From CAWEFA01 sp963851385 (GTDB lineage: Bacteria > Bacteroidota > Bacteroidia > Bacteroidales > DTGW01), in NCBI GenBank assembly GCA_963851385.1, contig CAWKPE010000034.1, positions 1-64,000 of the forward strand: a DNA stretch of 64,000 nt. Reading direction: 5' to 3'. Position numbers and translations under genes: made by a program. Position 1 is the first letter of the stretch. Each line of letters begins with the position of its first letter. Below, in pieces: positions 55,855 to 64,000 of the stretch. Under the pieces are notes generated by a model, which made no database searches, was not told the origin of the DNA, and saw only the letters and a program-made list of their open reading frames with translations.

Positions 55855-56271
55855 ATGACATACACAGTAACAAAAGATTTCACATTTGAAGCAGCACACA
55901 GGCTTCTGAAAAACTACAAAGGCAAGTGCACAAATAACCATGGTCACTCGTGGGTAATTAAACTGCATATAGAAGCATCTGAGCTTGATGAGCAGGATAT
56001 GGTTATTGACTTCATGGAAATGAAAAAACTCAAATTGTGGATTGACGAGAATTTGGATCATACCTCAATTCTTTGGGAAGAAGACCCGATGTGTGATTAT
56101 ATTCGAAAATCCAATCAACGAATATTTACCACTAAGGGCAATCCTACCTCGGAAGAAATTGGTGTTATTATTTTTGAACAAGCTAAAATGATATTTGAAA
56201 ACGTAAGAATTAAGGTAAAATGTGTTGAGGTGAATGAAACTTGTACATCCGGGGCGCAAATTTTTGGTTAA
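55855..56271 (+). CDS. queD: 6-carboxy-5,6,7,8-tetrahydropterin synthase QueD
   Basis: 138 residues. Zinc-binding His in FEAAHRL and NNHGHSW, the catalytic Cys in GKCTNNHGH, and the closing VEVNETCTSGAQIFG motif identify QueD. It makes carboxytetrahydropterin from dihydroneopterin triphosphate. Internal helices (VIDFMEMKKL) are standard. No GTP cyclohydrolase gene is in view. Confidence 0.93.
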   Translation: MTYTVTKDFTFEAAHRLLKNYKGKCTNNHGHSWVIKLHIEASELDEQDMVIDFMEMKKLKLWIDENLDHTSILWEEDPMCDYIRKSNQRIFTTKGNPTSEEIGVIIFEQAKMIFENVRIKVKCVEVNETCTSGAQIFG

Positions 56272-56431
56272 TGTGCAGACGTGCAAATATGCAGATATGC
56301 AGATATGCAAATGTGAATAAGAAATTTCTTATGATTATTGATATTGGAAAATCTGAATTACTGAAGTTCTGGAGTTTAGAAACTCGCAACTACACAACTT
56401 CACAATTCACAACTTCTAAAAATTATAAACC

Positions 56432-56806
56432 ATGAACGAATTTAAATACCTTGGAAAAAAAGTAAGCAAGCCTTCAAAGCAGCTTGACACCTTTCCTAAA
56501 CCTAAAAATGTAACTCATGTAATGTTCGAGGGAGAAGAACTCACGTGTTTATGCCCGGTAACGGGCCAACCCGATTTCAATACCATTATTATTGAATTTG
56601 AACCGGATAAATTGTGTCTGGAAAGCAAAAGCTTGAAACTTTATTTATGGTCATTCCGGGAAGAAGCAGTTTTTGCTGAAGGTCTTGCCGATATAATAAT
56701 CAGTGATTTATTTAAAGCACTAAAACCATTTTGGTGCAAAGTCACACTTATGCAAAATATCAGGGGCGGTATACAATTGACAGCGGTTGCAGAGAAGAAA
56801 AAATGA
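56432..56806 (+). CDS. queF: QueF family preQ0 reductase, active-site His replaced
   Basis: 124 residues, shorter than the ~160 of Bacillus QueF. Catalytic Cys41 (TCLCPVTGQPDF) and Asp48 are present, as is the NADPH-binding signature ESKSLKLYLWSFR (64-76) and the RGGI motif. The usual Phe-His-Glu-Asp motif reads FAEG (81-84), so the conserved His is Ala82 while Glu83 is kept. QueF reduces preQ0 to preQ1 with NADPH. The gene context supports the assignment; the His change and short C-terminus may mark a divergent subtype or impaired enzyme. Confidence 0.82.
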   Translation: MNEFKYLGKKVSKPSKQLDTFPKPKNVTHVMFEGEELTCLCPVTGQPDFNTIIIEFEPDKLCLESKSLKLYLWSFREEAVFAEGLADIIISDLFKALKPFWCKVTLMQNIRGGIQLTAVAEKKK

Positions 56807-56861
56807 AGGGCCAAAGAGAATATAACATTATGAACTAATATACTAATTTGAAGTTGCATTA

Positions 56862-56910
56862 ATTTTCAAATTTTCAAATTTTCAAATTTTCAAATGTTCA
56901 AATCTTCAAA
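56862..56910. repeat. Short tandem repeat of 8-bp units
   Basis: Six near-perfect copies of attttcaa (56862-56909; the fifth and sixth read atgttcaa and atcttcaa). It sits in the gap between the queF stop and the convergent fucosidase end. Likely slipped-strand variation; copy number may vary between strains. Confidence 0.75.
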
Positions 56911-56952
56911 TATGTTTTATAAATCAAACATTGGCTTTATAATCTTCTGCCA

Positions 56953-59121
56953 TCACTCAACAGTAATCATTCCCATAGGTCCTTTGTTAATTTCGCCTGC
57001 GCCATAAGCATCGAAAACCTTAACGGCTATCACATTCATTTCGCCGTATTTAATATTTTCAGGGTACACTGTGTATACTCTCTGTTGATCATATGCAGTT
57101 TTAAAATCAGGAGGAAAACTTCCGCAACCTCCAATTTTTTTACCATTGAAAAAAGTTTCGTCAACATCGTCTATTGCTCCTAACGGAATTTCCAACTTAT
57201 ATCCATTCAATTCTTTTGGAATGAAGATGGATTTTCTATACCACCCGTAAACATTGTCTTCCGTATAACCTGAAGTTTCTTCCCAGCTCTTTGGAAGATC
57301 AACTATTTACCAGTCCGAATCGTTATATTTTGGATTTTTCCATTTATCGTCATTTCCTTTGTGGAACTTCCATTTCCCGCCTGTTTTTATGCCGGGCATC
57401 AAAATTTTTTGAGATTTTGAAGTATCATTATCGCATGCAATTGAAATGTTATAAAAGCCTATTTTATCCTGTATGTAAGTAAATGAGATATTTTCAATAC
57501 CGTTGGGCTTTAGTTTTATGTTTTTATAGGAAACAGTTTTTTTATTCACCAGTAAATTAACTTTTGTACTCCAATAATTGTCTGTGCAGTTCTGCAAGCT
57601 AATTGCAGCAATTACAGTATCTTTGTTATCATGTGTCAAATCTAGTTCAGACATTCCTGTACCTGAAAGTTTGATCTTAAAACAATAGGCTGTTTCGCAC
57701 GGCTTCTTTTCAGGGATAGAAATTTCGAGTGCATTATCGAGTTGATTCCAGGTTAGTTTAGATGGAGATCCGAGTAAAGAAACTTCTTCAACCTTCATTC
57801 TTTTTAAAATATTTTTGCCTAATGAATTAATGATCACTTTGTCTTTGGGCCAATTCATACAAAAAGCATAAAGAACATTTTCTTTAGAGGTAAAACGAAA
57901 ATCATTGGATGTATAATTTGTCATTTCATTATCTGAGAAAGATCCTGCATTGGGCTTGGTCTGACCCTCTCCAAAACTGAGCCAGGGTTCAGTTCCATAT
58001 ATTCCTTCACCATTAATGCATAACCATTTTCCAACTCCGAGTAGTTGCTCCTTAATAACTTGGGGAATTGTACCGTCAGGTTTTGGACCAATATTTAGCA
58101 GAAGATTTCCATTCTTGCTGACTATGTCAACTAAATCATAAATGATTTGTGCAGCACTCTTGTATTCTTCATTATCAACATAGCACCAGGATTTTTTGCC
58201 TATTGAAGTATCAGTTTGCCAGTGCAATATTCTTTTCTTGCCTAATTTACCACGCTCAACGTCAAGCACGGCATCATGATCGGGATAGGCTTCATCTTTG
58301 TAATTGATAACAACGCCTTTGTCCCATTCCATACTTTTATTATAGTAGTATGCTGCAAATTTGCGCCAGTATGGCTTAAATACAGGTTGTTCAATCCACC
58401 AGTCGAAATAAAAAACCTGGGGTTGATAGTTATCCACCAATTCTTTGCATCGCGCCAACCAATCTTTCAGGTAAATTGAATCAGGTTGTGATGCTTGTGA
58501 TTGTGCTGGTCCATAAAAGTCGGCATACTTTGGATCACGGACATCAGAATTAAATTCTTTTCCTCCATTCATGAACCACCAGTGTTCCGCACGATGAAAT
58601 GACAATCCAAATACCAGTCCTTGTTTTCTGACAGCTTTTGCCAGTTCTCCGACAACATCACGCTTTGGACCCATGTCTTTGGCGTTCCATTTATTGATTT
58701 TACTTGCATACATGGAAAAACCATCATGATGCTCTGCAACCGGGACTACATACCTGGCGCCTGATTGTTTGAATAATTCAGCCCATTCATCAGGGTTCCA
58801 TTTTTCTGCCTTGAATATTGGAATAAAATCTTTATATCCAAATTTTGACTGGTCGCCGTATTTTTCCCGGTGGTGTTTAAACTCAGGAGTTCCCTGAACG
58901 TACATGTTTCTTGAGTACCATTCATTATTGTATGAAGGGACAGAATAAATTCCCCAGTGAATGAATATTCCAAATTTGGCATCTTTGAACCATTGGGGAA
59001 TTTCATATTTATTAAGGGATTCCCAGGTGGGTTCGAATTTTGATGTAGTTTTATGTTTACTGCATGAAATTATAATTAACAAAGACAAACACAGGTAAGC
59101 AAGGGTTTTAGATTTTTTCAT
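56953..59121 (-). pseudogene. GH29 alpha-L-fucosidase lipoprotein with in-frame TAA
   Basis: From the ATG at 59121 there is a lipoprotein signal (lipobox IISC, Cys20), a GH29 catalytic barrel (FGIFIHWGIYSVPSYNNEWYSR, VAEHHDGFSMY, VFYFDWW with the nucleophile Asp at about 240, NLLLNIGPKPDG) and a beta-domain. At codon 605 a TAA (57307-57309) interrupts the frame; the same frame continues after it without shift (IVDLPKSWEETSGY, VYGWYRKSIFIPKELNGY, then MNGYKLEIP onwards to 56953), forming a jelly-roll carbohydrate-binding domain. An A-to-T change (AAA to TAA) would explain it. Either a recent nonsense mutation, a base error, or read-through. The catalytic part could still work. Confidence 0.82.
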
Positions 59122-59300
59122 AAGGATAATTGTTTTTGTTAACTTAAGCAAAGTAAATAAAAATGGCTTTGGTTTTAAAATTGTTCCTCAAATTCATTAA
59201 TAAGTGAGTTTAGCTGGAATCCTATAATTAGTGTAAATAAGTTAGAAGATTTATTTATTTTTTTAACTAAAATTTATTTAAAATAAGGTTAAAATGACAA

Positions 59301-59831
59301 TCATTTTTTCTTTGGCATTGATTCTAATTTATCAAGATTATCCAAACCCTGAACATTCATTTCCTTTGAAATTTCTGCAAGGGAGGCCAGGTCAATATCG
59401 CCTTTTATATAAATCAAAACATTACTTTTTTTTCCACCGACAATCATTAAGAACTCTTTAATTCTACCATCTTTTTCATTTATCAGCATTTTCATATCCT
59501 GGTCTTTTTCTTTTACCGACATCAGTTCTTTATATTGATCCAATGGAAATTCCCTGGTTATTTCTTTATAAAAATTAATTTTAGTATTCAATATGGAATC
59601 ATCAACAGTCAGTATCCTTAATGATTCCAAACCGTTTGTTGCTTTACCAAAATTGTCCTTATTGTCAGTATTTTTTTTAGCAAAAAGACCAAACATATAT
59701 TTTGAAATAGTTATCGTAGTGAAACCGTCTTTATTTGCATATTTCTCAAATAATTTCTCAACGGGAGAGTTTTGAGAAAATGAACTGAAAGCAAAAAATA
59801 ATGTCGCTATTATTAATGATATTTTTTTCAT
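59301..59831 (-). CDS. DUF4252 domain secreted protein, second copy
   Basis: 176 residues with a signal peptide (MKKISLIIATLFFAFSSFS) and mature SPVEKLFEKYANKDGFTTITISKYMFGLF. DUF4252 proteins are small periplasmic or outer-membrane-linked proteins of Bacteroidota with no known activity. It ends in MPKKK. Its start overlaps the anti-sigma-like gene (ATGA), so it is the last gene of the sigma operon. Confidence 0.8.
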   Translation of the reverse strand: MKKISLIIATLFFAFSSFSQNSPVEKLFEKYANKDGFTTITISKYMFGLFAKKNTDNKDNFGKATNGLESLRILTVDDSILNTKINFYKEITREFPLDQYKELMSVKEKDQDMKMLINEKDGRIKEFLMIVGGKKSNVLIYIKGDIDLASLAEISKEMNVQGLDNLDKLESMPKKK

Positions 59832-60358
59832 TGTTTTTTGTTTTTTAAAGAATTAACAATTTTATCCATTTCTCCTAATTTGTTTAATTTTTTATAAGAT
59901 TTATCAATTTCTGCCAGATACTTCAGTTTCGAAGTATTCTTGTTCATGCAATTTGACACATACATCAATGCTCTTTTTGTTTCAATATATGCCTGGTCAG
60001 GATCTGAGAAAGTGTCTTTAACTGAAACCGAAGGTTTGTTGAAATAATTATAGATTCCAATAGCAAGAATGAAAATAGCTGCAACACTACTGCTCCATTT
60101 TATGATTCTGTTAAACTTATTCCTGGACTCATTTTTCCATTGGTTTTCAATTGTGCATTTTATTTCAGCATTAATATTGAAATCCGGATTGCCTTTTGTT
60201 TTTTCTTCATTAAAATACTGAAACATTTGTTTCAGATATTGATACCTGGCAGGTATATCGGATTTTGAAAAATATTCCTTAAGTAACATTTCTTCTTCCT
60301 GAGATGTGTTACCCTCGAAATATTTTTCAAGAAGCTCATTAATGTTTTGATAATCCAT
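59828..60358 (-). CDS. Anti-sigma-factor-like single-pass membrane protein
   Basis: 176 residues. N-terminal helical region (LLEKYFEGNTSQEEEMLLKEYFS) of the type seen beside ECF sigma genes, one transmembrane helix at about 88-106 (SSVAAIFILAIGIYNYF), and a short external tail. It overlaps the sigma gene by about 20 bp and would hold the sigma factor at the membrane. Not a FecR-type protein (no FecR domain). Function is inferred from position. Confidence 0.7.
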   Translation of the reverse strand: MDYQNINELLEKYFEGNTSQEEEMLLKEYFSKSDIPARYQYLKQMFQYFNEEKTKGNPDFNINAEIKCTIENQWKNESRNKFNRIIKWSSSVAAIFILAIGIYNYFNKPSVSVKDTFSDPDQAYIETKRALMYVSNCMNKNTSKLKYLAEIDKSYKKLNKLGEMDKIVNSLKNKKQ

Positions 60359-60845
60359 AATTATATATTTTTTGCAATTTTTCCTTTATTGTTTTTCTTG
60401 CATACGATAAGTTGACTCTGACGTTATTAACAGACATATCAAGTAATTCTCCAATTTCTTCATATGAATATCCTTCAATATCTCTTAATTCAATTATCAG
60501 TTTTTGCTGTTTGGGTAAACTATGTATTATTTTTTTTATTTCAATGGTACTTTCCTGGTAATCAAAATCAGATTCTGACTTTTTAGTTTCTGCCGGCAAG
60601 TTGCTAATATCAAGAGTTTGTTTTACCAGCCTTAGTTTATCCAAACATTTATTTTTTATTACTGTGACAACATATGCTTCAGTGTTCCTGAACTTTTTTA
60701 TTTCTTCTCTTTTTTCCCAGAGTTTTAAAAATGAGTCTTGCAGGACATCTTTGGCTGCTTCGGAATTTTCAAGCAATCTGAATGCGATCCGGTACATTTT
60801 ATCACCAAATACTACAACATCTTTAACAAACTCTTCTTTTGTCAT
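60339..60845 (-). CDS. ECF-type RNA polymerase sigma factor
   Basis: 168 residues: region 2 (AFRLLENSEAAKDVLQDSFLKLWEKREEIKKF, then NTEAYVVTVIKNKCLDKLR) and region 4 (LPKQQKLIIELRDIEGYSYEEIGELLDMSVNNVRVNLSYARKTIKEKL). Region 2-4 linker is short, as in ECF sigmas. It follows a DUF4252 gene (ATGA overlap at 60842-60845) and overlaps the anti-sigma-like gene, making a compact regulatory unit, possibly self-regulated as is common for ECF systems. Confidence 0.92.
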   Translation of the reverse strand: MTKEEFVKDVVVFGDKMYRIAFRLLENSEAAKDVLQDSFLKLWEKREEIKKFRNTEAYVVTVIKNKCLDKLRLVKQTLDISNLPAETKKSESDFDYQESTIEIKKIIHSLPKQQKLIIELRDIEGYSYEEIGELLDMSVNNVRVNLSYARKTIKEKLQKIYNYGLSKH

Positions 60846-61345
60846 TTATTCATGCTTTCAGGCTCTGCTTCATTTAATGTATCACTGTCTGATACTGATT
60901 CAGCAATTTTGTACATATCCGATAGTTGGATACGACCCACAAAATCAACAAGTACATTTTTCTTTCCACCTGAAATTAATATAAATTCAGTGATTTTATC
61001 TCCATCCTGCCTGCAAAACAATATAAAATCCCCATCTTTTCCCTTTACCGTCATAAGTTCATGGTACTCATTCCTGTCTATTTTTGGTACAATTTCATTA
61101 TAAAAATTGACATTGGAATTTAAGGCTTTATCTTCAACTGAAAGTATTTTAAAAGATTTTAGCATGAAGTTTGGAGTCGATTCTTTTTTAAAAAAAAGAT
61201 AAAAGAAAGACTCCGGAATATTAACAGTTAAAAGACCCTCTTTACCGGCATATTTTGTAAAAACTTTGTCACATGCTTTGTTTTGAGCATTTGTGCCAAC
61301 ATTGAATATCAAGAGTGCGGATAGAACCAATATTTGTGTCTTCAT
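60842..61345 (-). CDS. DUF4252 domain secreted protein, first copy
   Basis: 167 residues with a signal peptide (MKTQILVLSALLIFNVGTNA) and the DUF4252 pattern (FTKYAGKEGLLTVNIPESFFYLFF, KIDRNEYHELMTVKGKDGDFILFCRQDGDKITEFILISGG). It resembles the copy at 59301-59831 throughout, so the two flank the sigma/anti-sigma pair as paralogues. Its role is unknown; it is the first gene of the operon. Confidence 0.8.
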   Translation of the reverse strand: MKTQILVLSALLIFNVGTNAQNKACDKVFTKYAGKEGLLTVNIPESFFYLFFKKESTPNFMLKSFKILSVEDKALNSNVNFYNEIVPKIDRNEYHELMTVKGKDGDFILFCRQDGDKITEFILISGGKKNVLVDFVGRIQLSDMYKIAESVSDSDTLNEAEPESMNK

Positions 61346-61579
61346 AACAGTAGAATTTAAATTAATAATGTAAACTATTATAAAGACGAACGAACATCAA
61401 TTTCATTAAAACAAAATTTTAAGAAATTAATGTTTAAAATGTATAAATCTTTTTGACTTTGCCTTATAGTATTTTAAATGAAGTACAAATTGATGCTGTC
61501 GTTATTATGAGGTTCAATTGCTTTATTCTTGTCTCAACTATCTCTTTAATGAGATGGCAATGTAATGGGATTAAGGTTT

Positions 61580-62959
61580 CTATTTCCGATTCTCCAAATT
61601 TTTATAAGGTTGATTGTCAAATACGTTCTGATAAGCAGGACGTATGATGCGTTTGGCATTGAATGTAAGTTCTTCTATCCTGTGGGCACACCAGCCTGCA
61701 ATACGCGACATGGCAAATAACGGAGTATATATCTGTTCTTTTATACCTATGCAATTATAAACAAAACCGGAATAAAAATCGACATTTGCACAAACCCTCT
61801 TTGCAGCTTTATCACCTTTAAATTCTCCGAATATGACAGGAGCTAATTTTTCAATCAGTGAATATAACTCAAATTCTTCCAGCCGGCCTTTTTCTTTTGC
61901 AAGGAGGCGCGCCTGGTCTCTAAGAAGTATGGCGCGGGGATCAGAGATAGTATAAACGGCATGCCCGATGCCATATATTTTTCCGGATTGATCAAATGCT
62001 TTTTTACTTAAAATTTTCAACAGATAATTTTTTACTTCACTTTCTTTATCCCAGTGTTTGACATTTTGTTTAATGTTTTCCATCATACCCAGCACTTCAT
62101 GGTTCGCACCACCATGCAAAGGTCCTTTGAGTGATGCAATTGCAGATGCAACTGCTGAATATGTATCAGTACCGGTTGAACTGGTTACACGTATTGTAAA
62201 AGTCGAATTATTACCTCCTCCATGTTCAGCGTGCAATATGAGTGCAAGGTCAAGTATGTCTGCTTCAAGTTTCGTATATTTACCTTCACCTTTTAACATC
62301 AAAAGAAAATTTTCAGCAGTACTGAGTTTGGGATCGGGATGACGAATGGAAAGCGTTTTACGCTGATATGCATGTCGCATCCCATGATATGCATAAGCAA
62401 TGATAGTAGGAAATTTAGCAATCAGGTTGAGTGATTGAGATACAAGATTTTCTAAAGATGTATTCTCTGCTTCATGATCAAGAGTGTACAGTCCAAGAAC
62501 TGACCTGGCCAACATATTCATTATATTATGCCCTTTTAAAGTCAATATCATATTTTGGGTAAAATCGCCCGGGAGTTCGCGTAATGAACTCATATATTCC
62601 ATGAATTTCTCCAGTTCCTTTTTATTTGGCAATTGGCCTGATAACAAAAGATAAACTACTTCATCAAAACCATGCCGTCCTTGTGATTGGCTTCCTTTTA
62701 CCAGGTCAACAATATTTATTCCACGATATATGAGTTGCCCATCAACAGGTATCATTTTGTCAGCTTCTTTTGTATATCCGACAACATCTCCAATATTTGT
62801 CAGACCTACGAGTACACCGGTATGATCAGCATTTCTTAAACCTCTTTTAACACTATATTTTTCAAATAATGACGGTTCAATATAGCATGCTTCCTTTGCA
62901 AATTCTGACATCCGCTTGACTATTCCATTATTGCTATTTTTTGATCTTAATGCACTCAT
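61580..62959 (-). CDS. gltA: Citrate synthase
   Basis: 459 residues. Contains DEVVYLLLSGQLPN, the active-site HGGGNNSTFTIRV region, GPLHGGANHEVL with the catalytic His, GIGHAVYTISDPRA with the second His, and the Asp in VDFYSGF. It condenses oxaloacetate and acetyl-CoA to citrate; a methylcitrate activity is possible since the family overlaps. Slightly long at the N-terminus (about 40 extra residues). No TCA-cycle gene is adjacent. Confidence 0.93.
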   Translation of the reverse strand: MSALRSKNSNNGIVKRMSEFAKEACYIEPSLFEKYSVKRGLRNADHTGVLVGLTNIGDVVGYTKEADKMIPVDGQLIYRGINIVDLVKGSQSQGRHGFDEVVYLLLSGQLPNKKELEKFMEYMSSLRELPGDFTQNMILTLKGHNIMNMLARSVLGLYTLDHEAENTSLENLVSQSLNLIAKFPTIIAYAYHGMRHAYQRKTLSIRHPDPKLSTAENFLLMLKGEGKYTKLEADILDLALILHAEHGGGNNSTFTIRVTSSTGTDTYSAVASAIASLKGPLHGGANHEVLGMMENIKQNVKHWDKESEVKNYLLKILSKKAFDQSGKIYGIGHAVYTISDPRAILLRDQARLLAKEKGRLEEFELYSLIEKLAPVIFGEFKGDKAAKRVCANVDFYSGFVYNCIGIKEQIYTPLFAMSRIAGWCAHRIEELTFNAKRIIRPAYQNVFDNQPYKNLENRK

Positions 62960-63003
62960 AGCCTGATTATATTTTTTAATATTAATAGAATTACAACTAT
63001 TTA

Positions 63004-63011
63004 CAAATTTA
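63004..63011 (-). promoter_or_regulatory. Possible -7 box of citrate synthase
   Basis: Minus-strand TAAATTTG fits TAnnTTTG and lies about 45 bp before the ATG. The upstream TTG partner is not at clean spacing, so this is a weak call. Confidence 0.3.
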
Positions 63012-63340
63012 TAAACAAAATCAAATAAACTTAGTTAACATCTTACTTTTTGTAAATAAATGTAAGAAATATTAAAGATTTAATAATAAATTATTATTAA
63101 GCGCATCTTTAATAACTAAATTTCAGAAATAATAGATGTAGGTTTCATGATGCAGGATGTAGTGATATCGGGCTTTTTCTTGCATCCTGTATCCTGTATC
63201 TTTTAATAAAAAATGAGTTTTTAGAAGTTCCCTTTAGTGCATTTCTTCTATTTAAGAAAGTAGTCGATTAAACTTTTTGTTATTGTTCTATTTATTAGAA
63301 TAGTTGTTCTTAAAATATTGATGAACGAACGTATAGGTAC

Positions 63341-63463
63341 CAATGTCGTTTAGTTAAGCAGTTTAATATCATTGGTCATACTTCGACAAGCTCAGTATGA
63401 CCTCATTTTATTGTCACCCTGAGCTTGTCGAAGGGTGTTTCGTTCCTTAATTAAACGACATTG
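63341..63463. mobile_element. MITE-like palindromic element with 10-bp direct repeats
   Basis: 123 bp between two 18-bp ends that are inverted copies with one mismatch (CAATGTCGTTTAGTTAAG and its partner CTTAATTAAACGACATTG). Both sides carry GTATAGGTAC (63331-63340, 63464-63473), the pattern of a target-site duplication. Inside lie two opposed copies of CTTCGACAAGCTCAG (63381-63395, 63419-63433), each in its own small hairpin (tcatac/gtatga and caccc/gggtg). No coding capacity. The right flanking repeat reaches the last base of the epimerase stop codon. Confidence 0.7.
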
Positions 63464-63472
63464 GTATAGGTA

Positions 63473-64000
63473 CTATAATAAACCCAAATAATATTTCAAA
63501 TGTTCGGTAATTTGTTTACTGGGACTGAATTCCAAACCAAAATCTTTTTTAATTTCACTGACATCAAATATTACAGGTTCATCATCATAACCTTTGTCGA
63601 TAATTTTTATATTGCTTTTGGAATTTGCCAGTTTTACGGCTTCTTTGGCAACTTCGTGCCACGAATAAAAGTCTTTTGAAAGGCCAAAATATGTCCTCCG
63701 GTTTATATTTGAATTAAGAATCCTGATGTAAATTTCTGCCAAATCCCCTGCATAGATGAATTGAGTCCCATCATTTTTAATAATCTCAATATCTTGTCCA
63801 TTTTTTGCATTTAAAGCAATGTTTTTAAAACGTTCGTCGGCTTGCATGGGAGCTCCAGCAATGGCAGGATTTCCAAATGTATACCCGGGACGGACAATGT
63901 TCACCTGCATGTTTGTTTGATAGGAAATGGCAAGCAAAAAATTTTCGGTGGCAGCTTTCGTTGCTCCATAATAGGTCACAGGTTTCTGCTTGGAATTAAT
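63473..64000 (-). CDS. NAD-dependent epimerase/dehydratase, C-terminal part
   Basis: At least 175 residues; the frame is open to the window edge (INSKQKPVTYYGATKAATENF). The YxxxK catalytic pair of extended SDR enzymes is seen in YYGATKAA. Downstream NIVRPGYTFG, a substrate-binding segment (PMQADERFKNIAL) and the C-terminal helix KQITEHLKYYLGLL complete a UDP-sugar epimerase/dehydratase-like protein. The Rossmann domain is outside the window. A MITE-like element abuts its stop codon. Confidence 0.88.
   Translation of the reverse strand: MNSKQKPVTYYGATKAATENFLLAISYQTNMQVNIVRPGYTFGNPAIAGAPMQADERFKNIALNAKNGQDIEIIKNDGTQFIYAGDLAEIYIRILNSNINRRTYFGLSKDFYSWHEVAKEAVKLANSKSNIKIIDKGYDDEPVIFDVSEIKKDFGLEFSPSKQITEHLKYYLGLL

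Noticed and set aside
1..64000. tRNA or rRNA genes
   Set aside because: No cloverleaf with a T-arm consensus or rRNA core sequence was noticed on either strand; not a substitute for a covariance search.

Overview
The window reads as one stretch of a low-GC Bacteroidota chromosome, probably an environmental Bacteroidales-like lineage. The pointers are two proteins with type IX secretion (T9SS) C-terminal sorting domains, BACON domains, many short lipoproteins, a DUF4252/ECF sigma operon, one good Bacteroidota-type promoter (TTG-N20-TAnnTTTG), and palindromic intergenic repeats. No rRNA, tRNA, CRISPR array or prophage structural module was seen.

Layout. 0-3.2 kb (plus strand): end of a glycosyltransferase, a broken response regulator, a hybrid histidine kinase with an Asp-to-Asn receiver, and a SiaC-like regulator. 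3.4-7.1 kb (minus): a glycan-degradation operon with a frameshifted GH127, a GH43 and a 59-residue membrane protein. 7.4-18.2 kb (minus): an acyltransferase, secreted beta-propeller proteins, a T9SS esterase, a chimeric pseudogene, a chemoreceptor and a T9SS BNR/BACON protein. 18.5-22.6 kb: four imperfect palindromes resembling integron attC sites, placed after short minus-strand genes that include a PIN toxin-antitoxin pair; no integrase is visible.

24.0-52.0 kb (minus): a complete-looking extracellular contractile injection system (eCIS, Afp/PVC/MAC type) in one operon-like run. In transcription order it encodes a DUF4255 terminator protein, a 373-aa unknown, a 45-aa mini-gene, sheath, two tube proteins, a DUF5908 protein, LysM adaptor, VgrG-like spike, PAAR tip, gp25 wedge, two large baseplate proteins, a large PKD-containing protein that appears to be one 1,426-codon frame broken by a one-base shift, tape measure, a 1,202-aa DUF4157 protein with an HNH-like motif, TPR protein, short DUF4157 protein, and AAA+ ATPase.

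52.4-64 kb: a diphthine-ammonia-ligase-like ATPase with an EamA transporter (minus), a queC-queE-queD-queF preQ1 cluster (plus), a GH29 fucosidase broken by an in-frame TAA, a DUF4252/ECF sigma/anti-sigma-like operon, citrate synthase, a MITE-like palindromic element with 10-bp flanking direct repeats, and the end of a sugar-nucleotide epimerase gene.

A cross-cutting observation is that several otherwise healthy genes carry single-base indels or one nonsense change (response regulator, GH127, PKD protein, LysM, VgrG, GH29). Either the underlying sequence has indel errors or these loci are decaying; reads are needed to decide. All functional statements are from reading translations and remembered family motifs; no database search was run.
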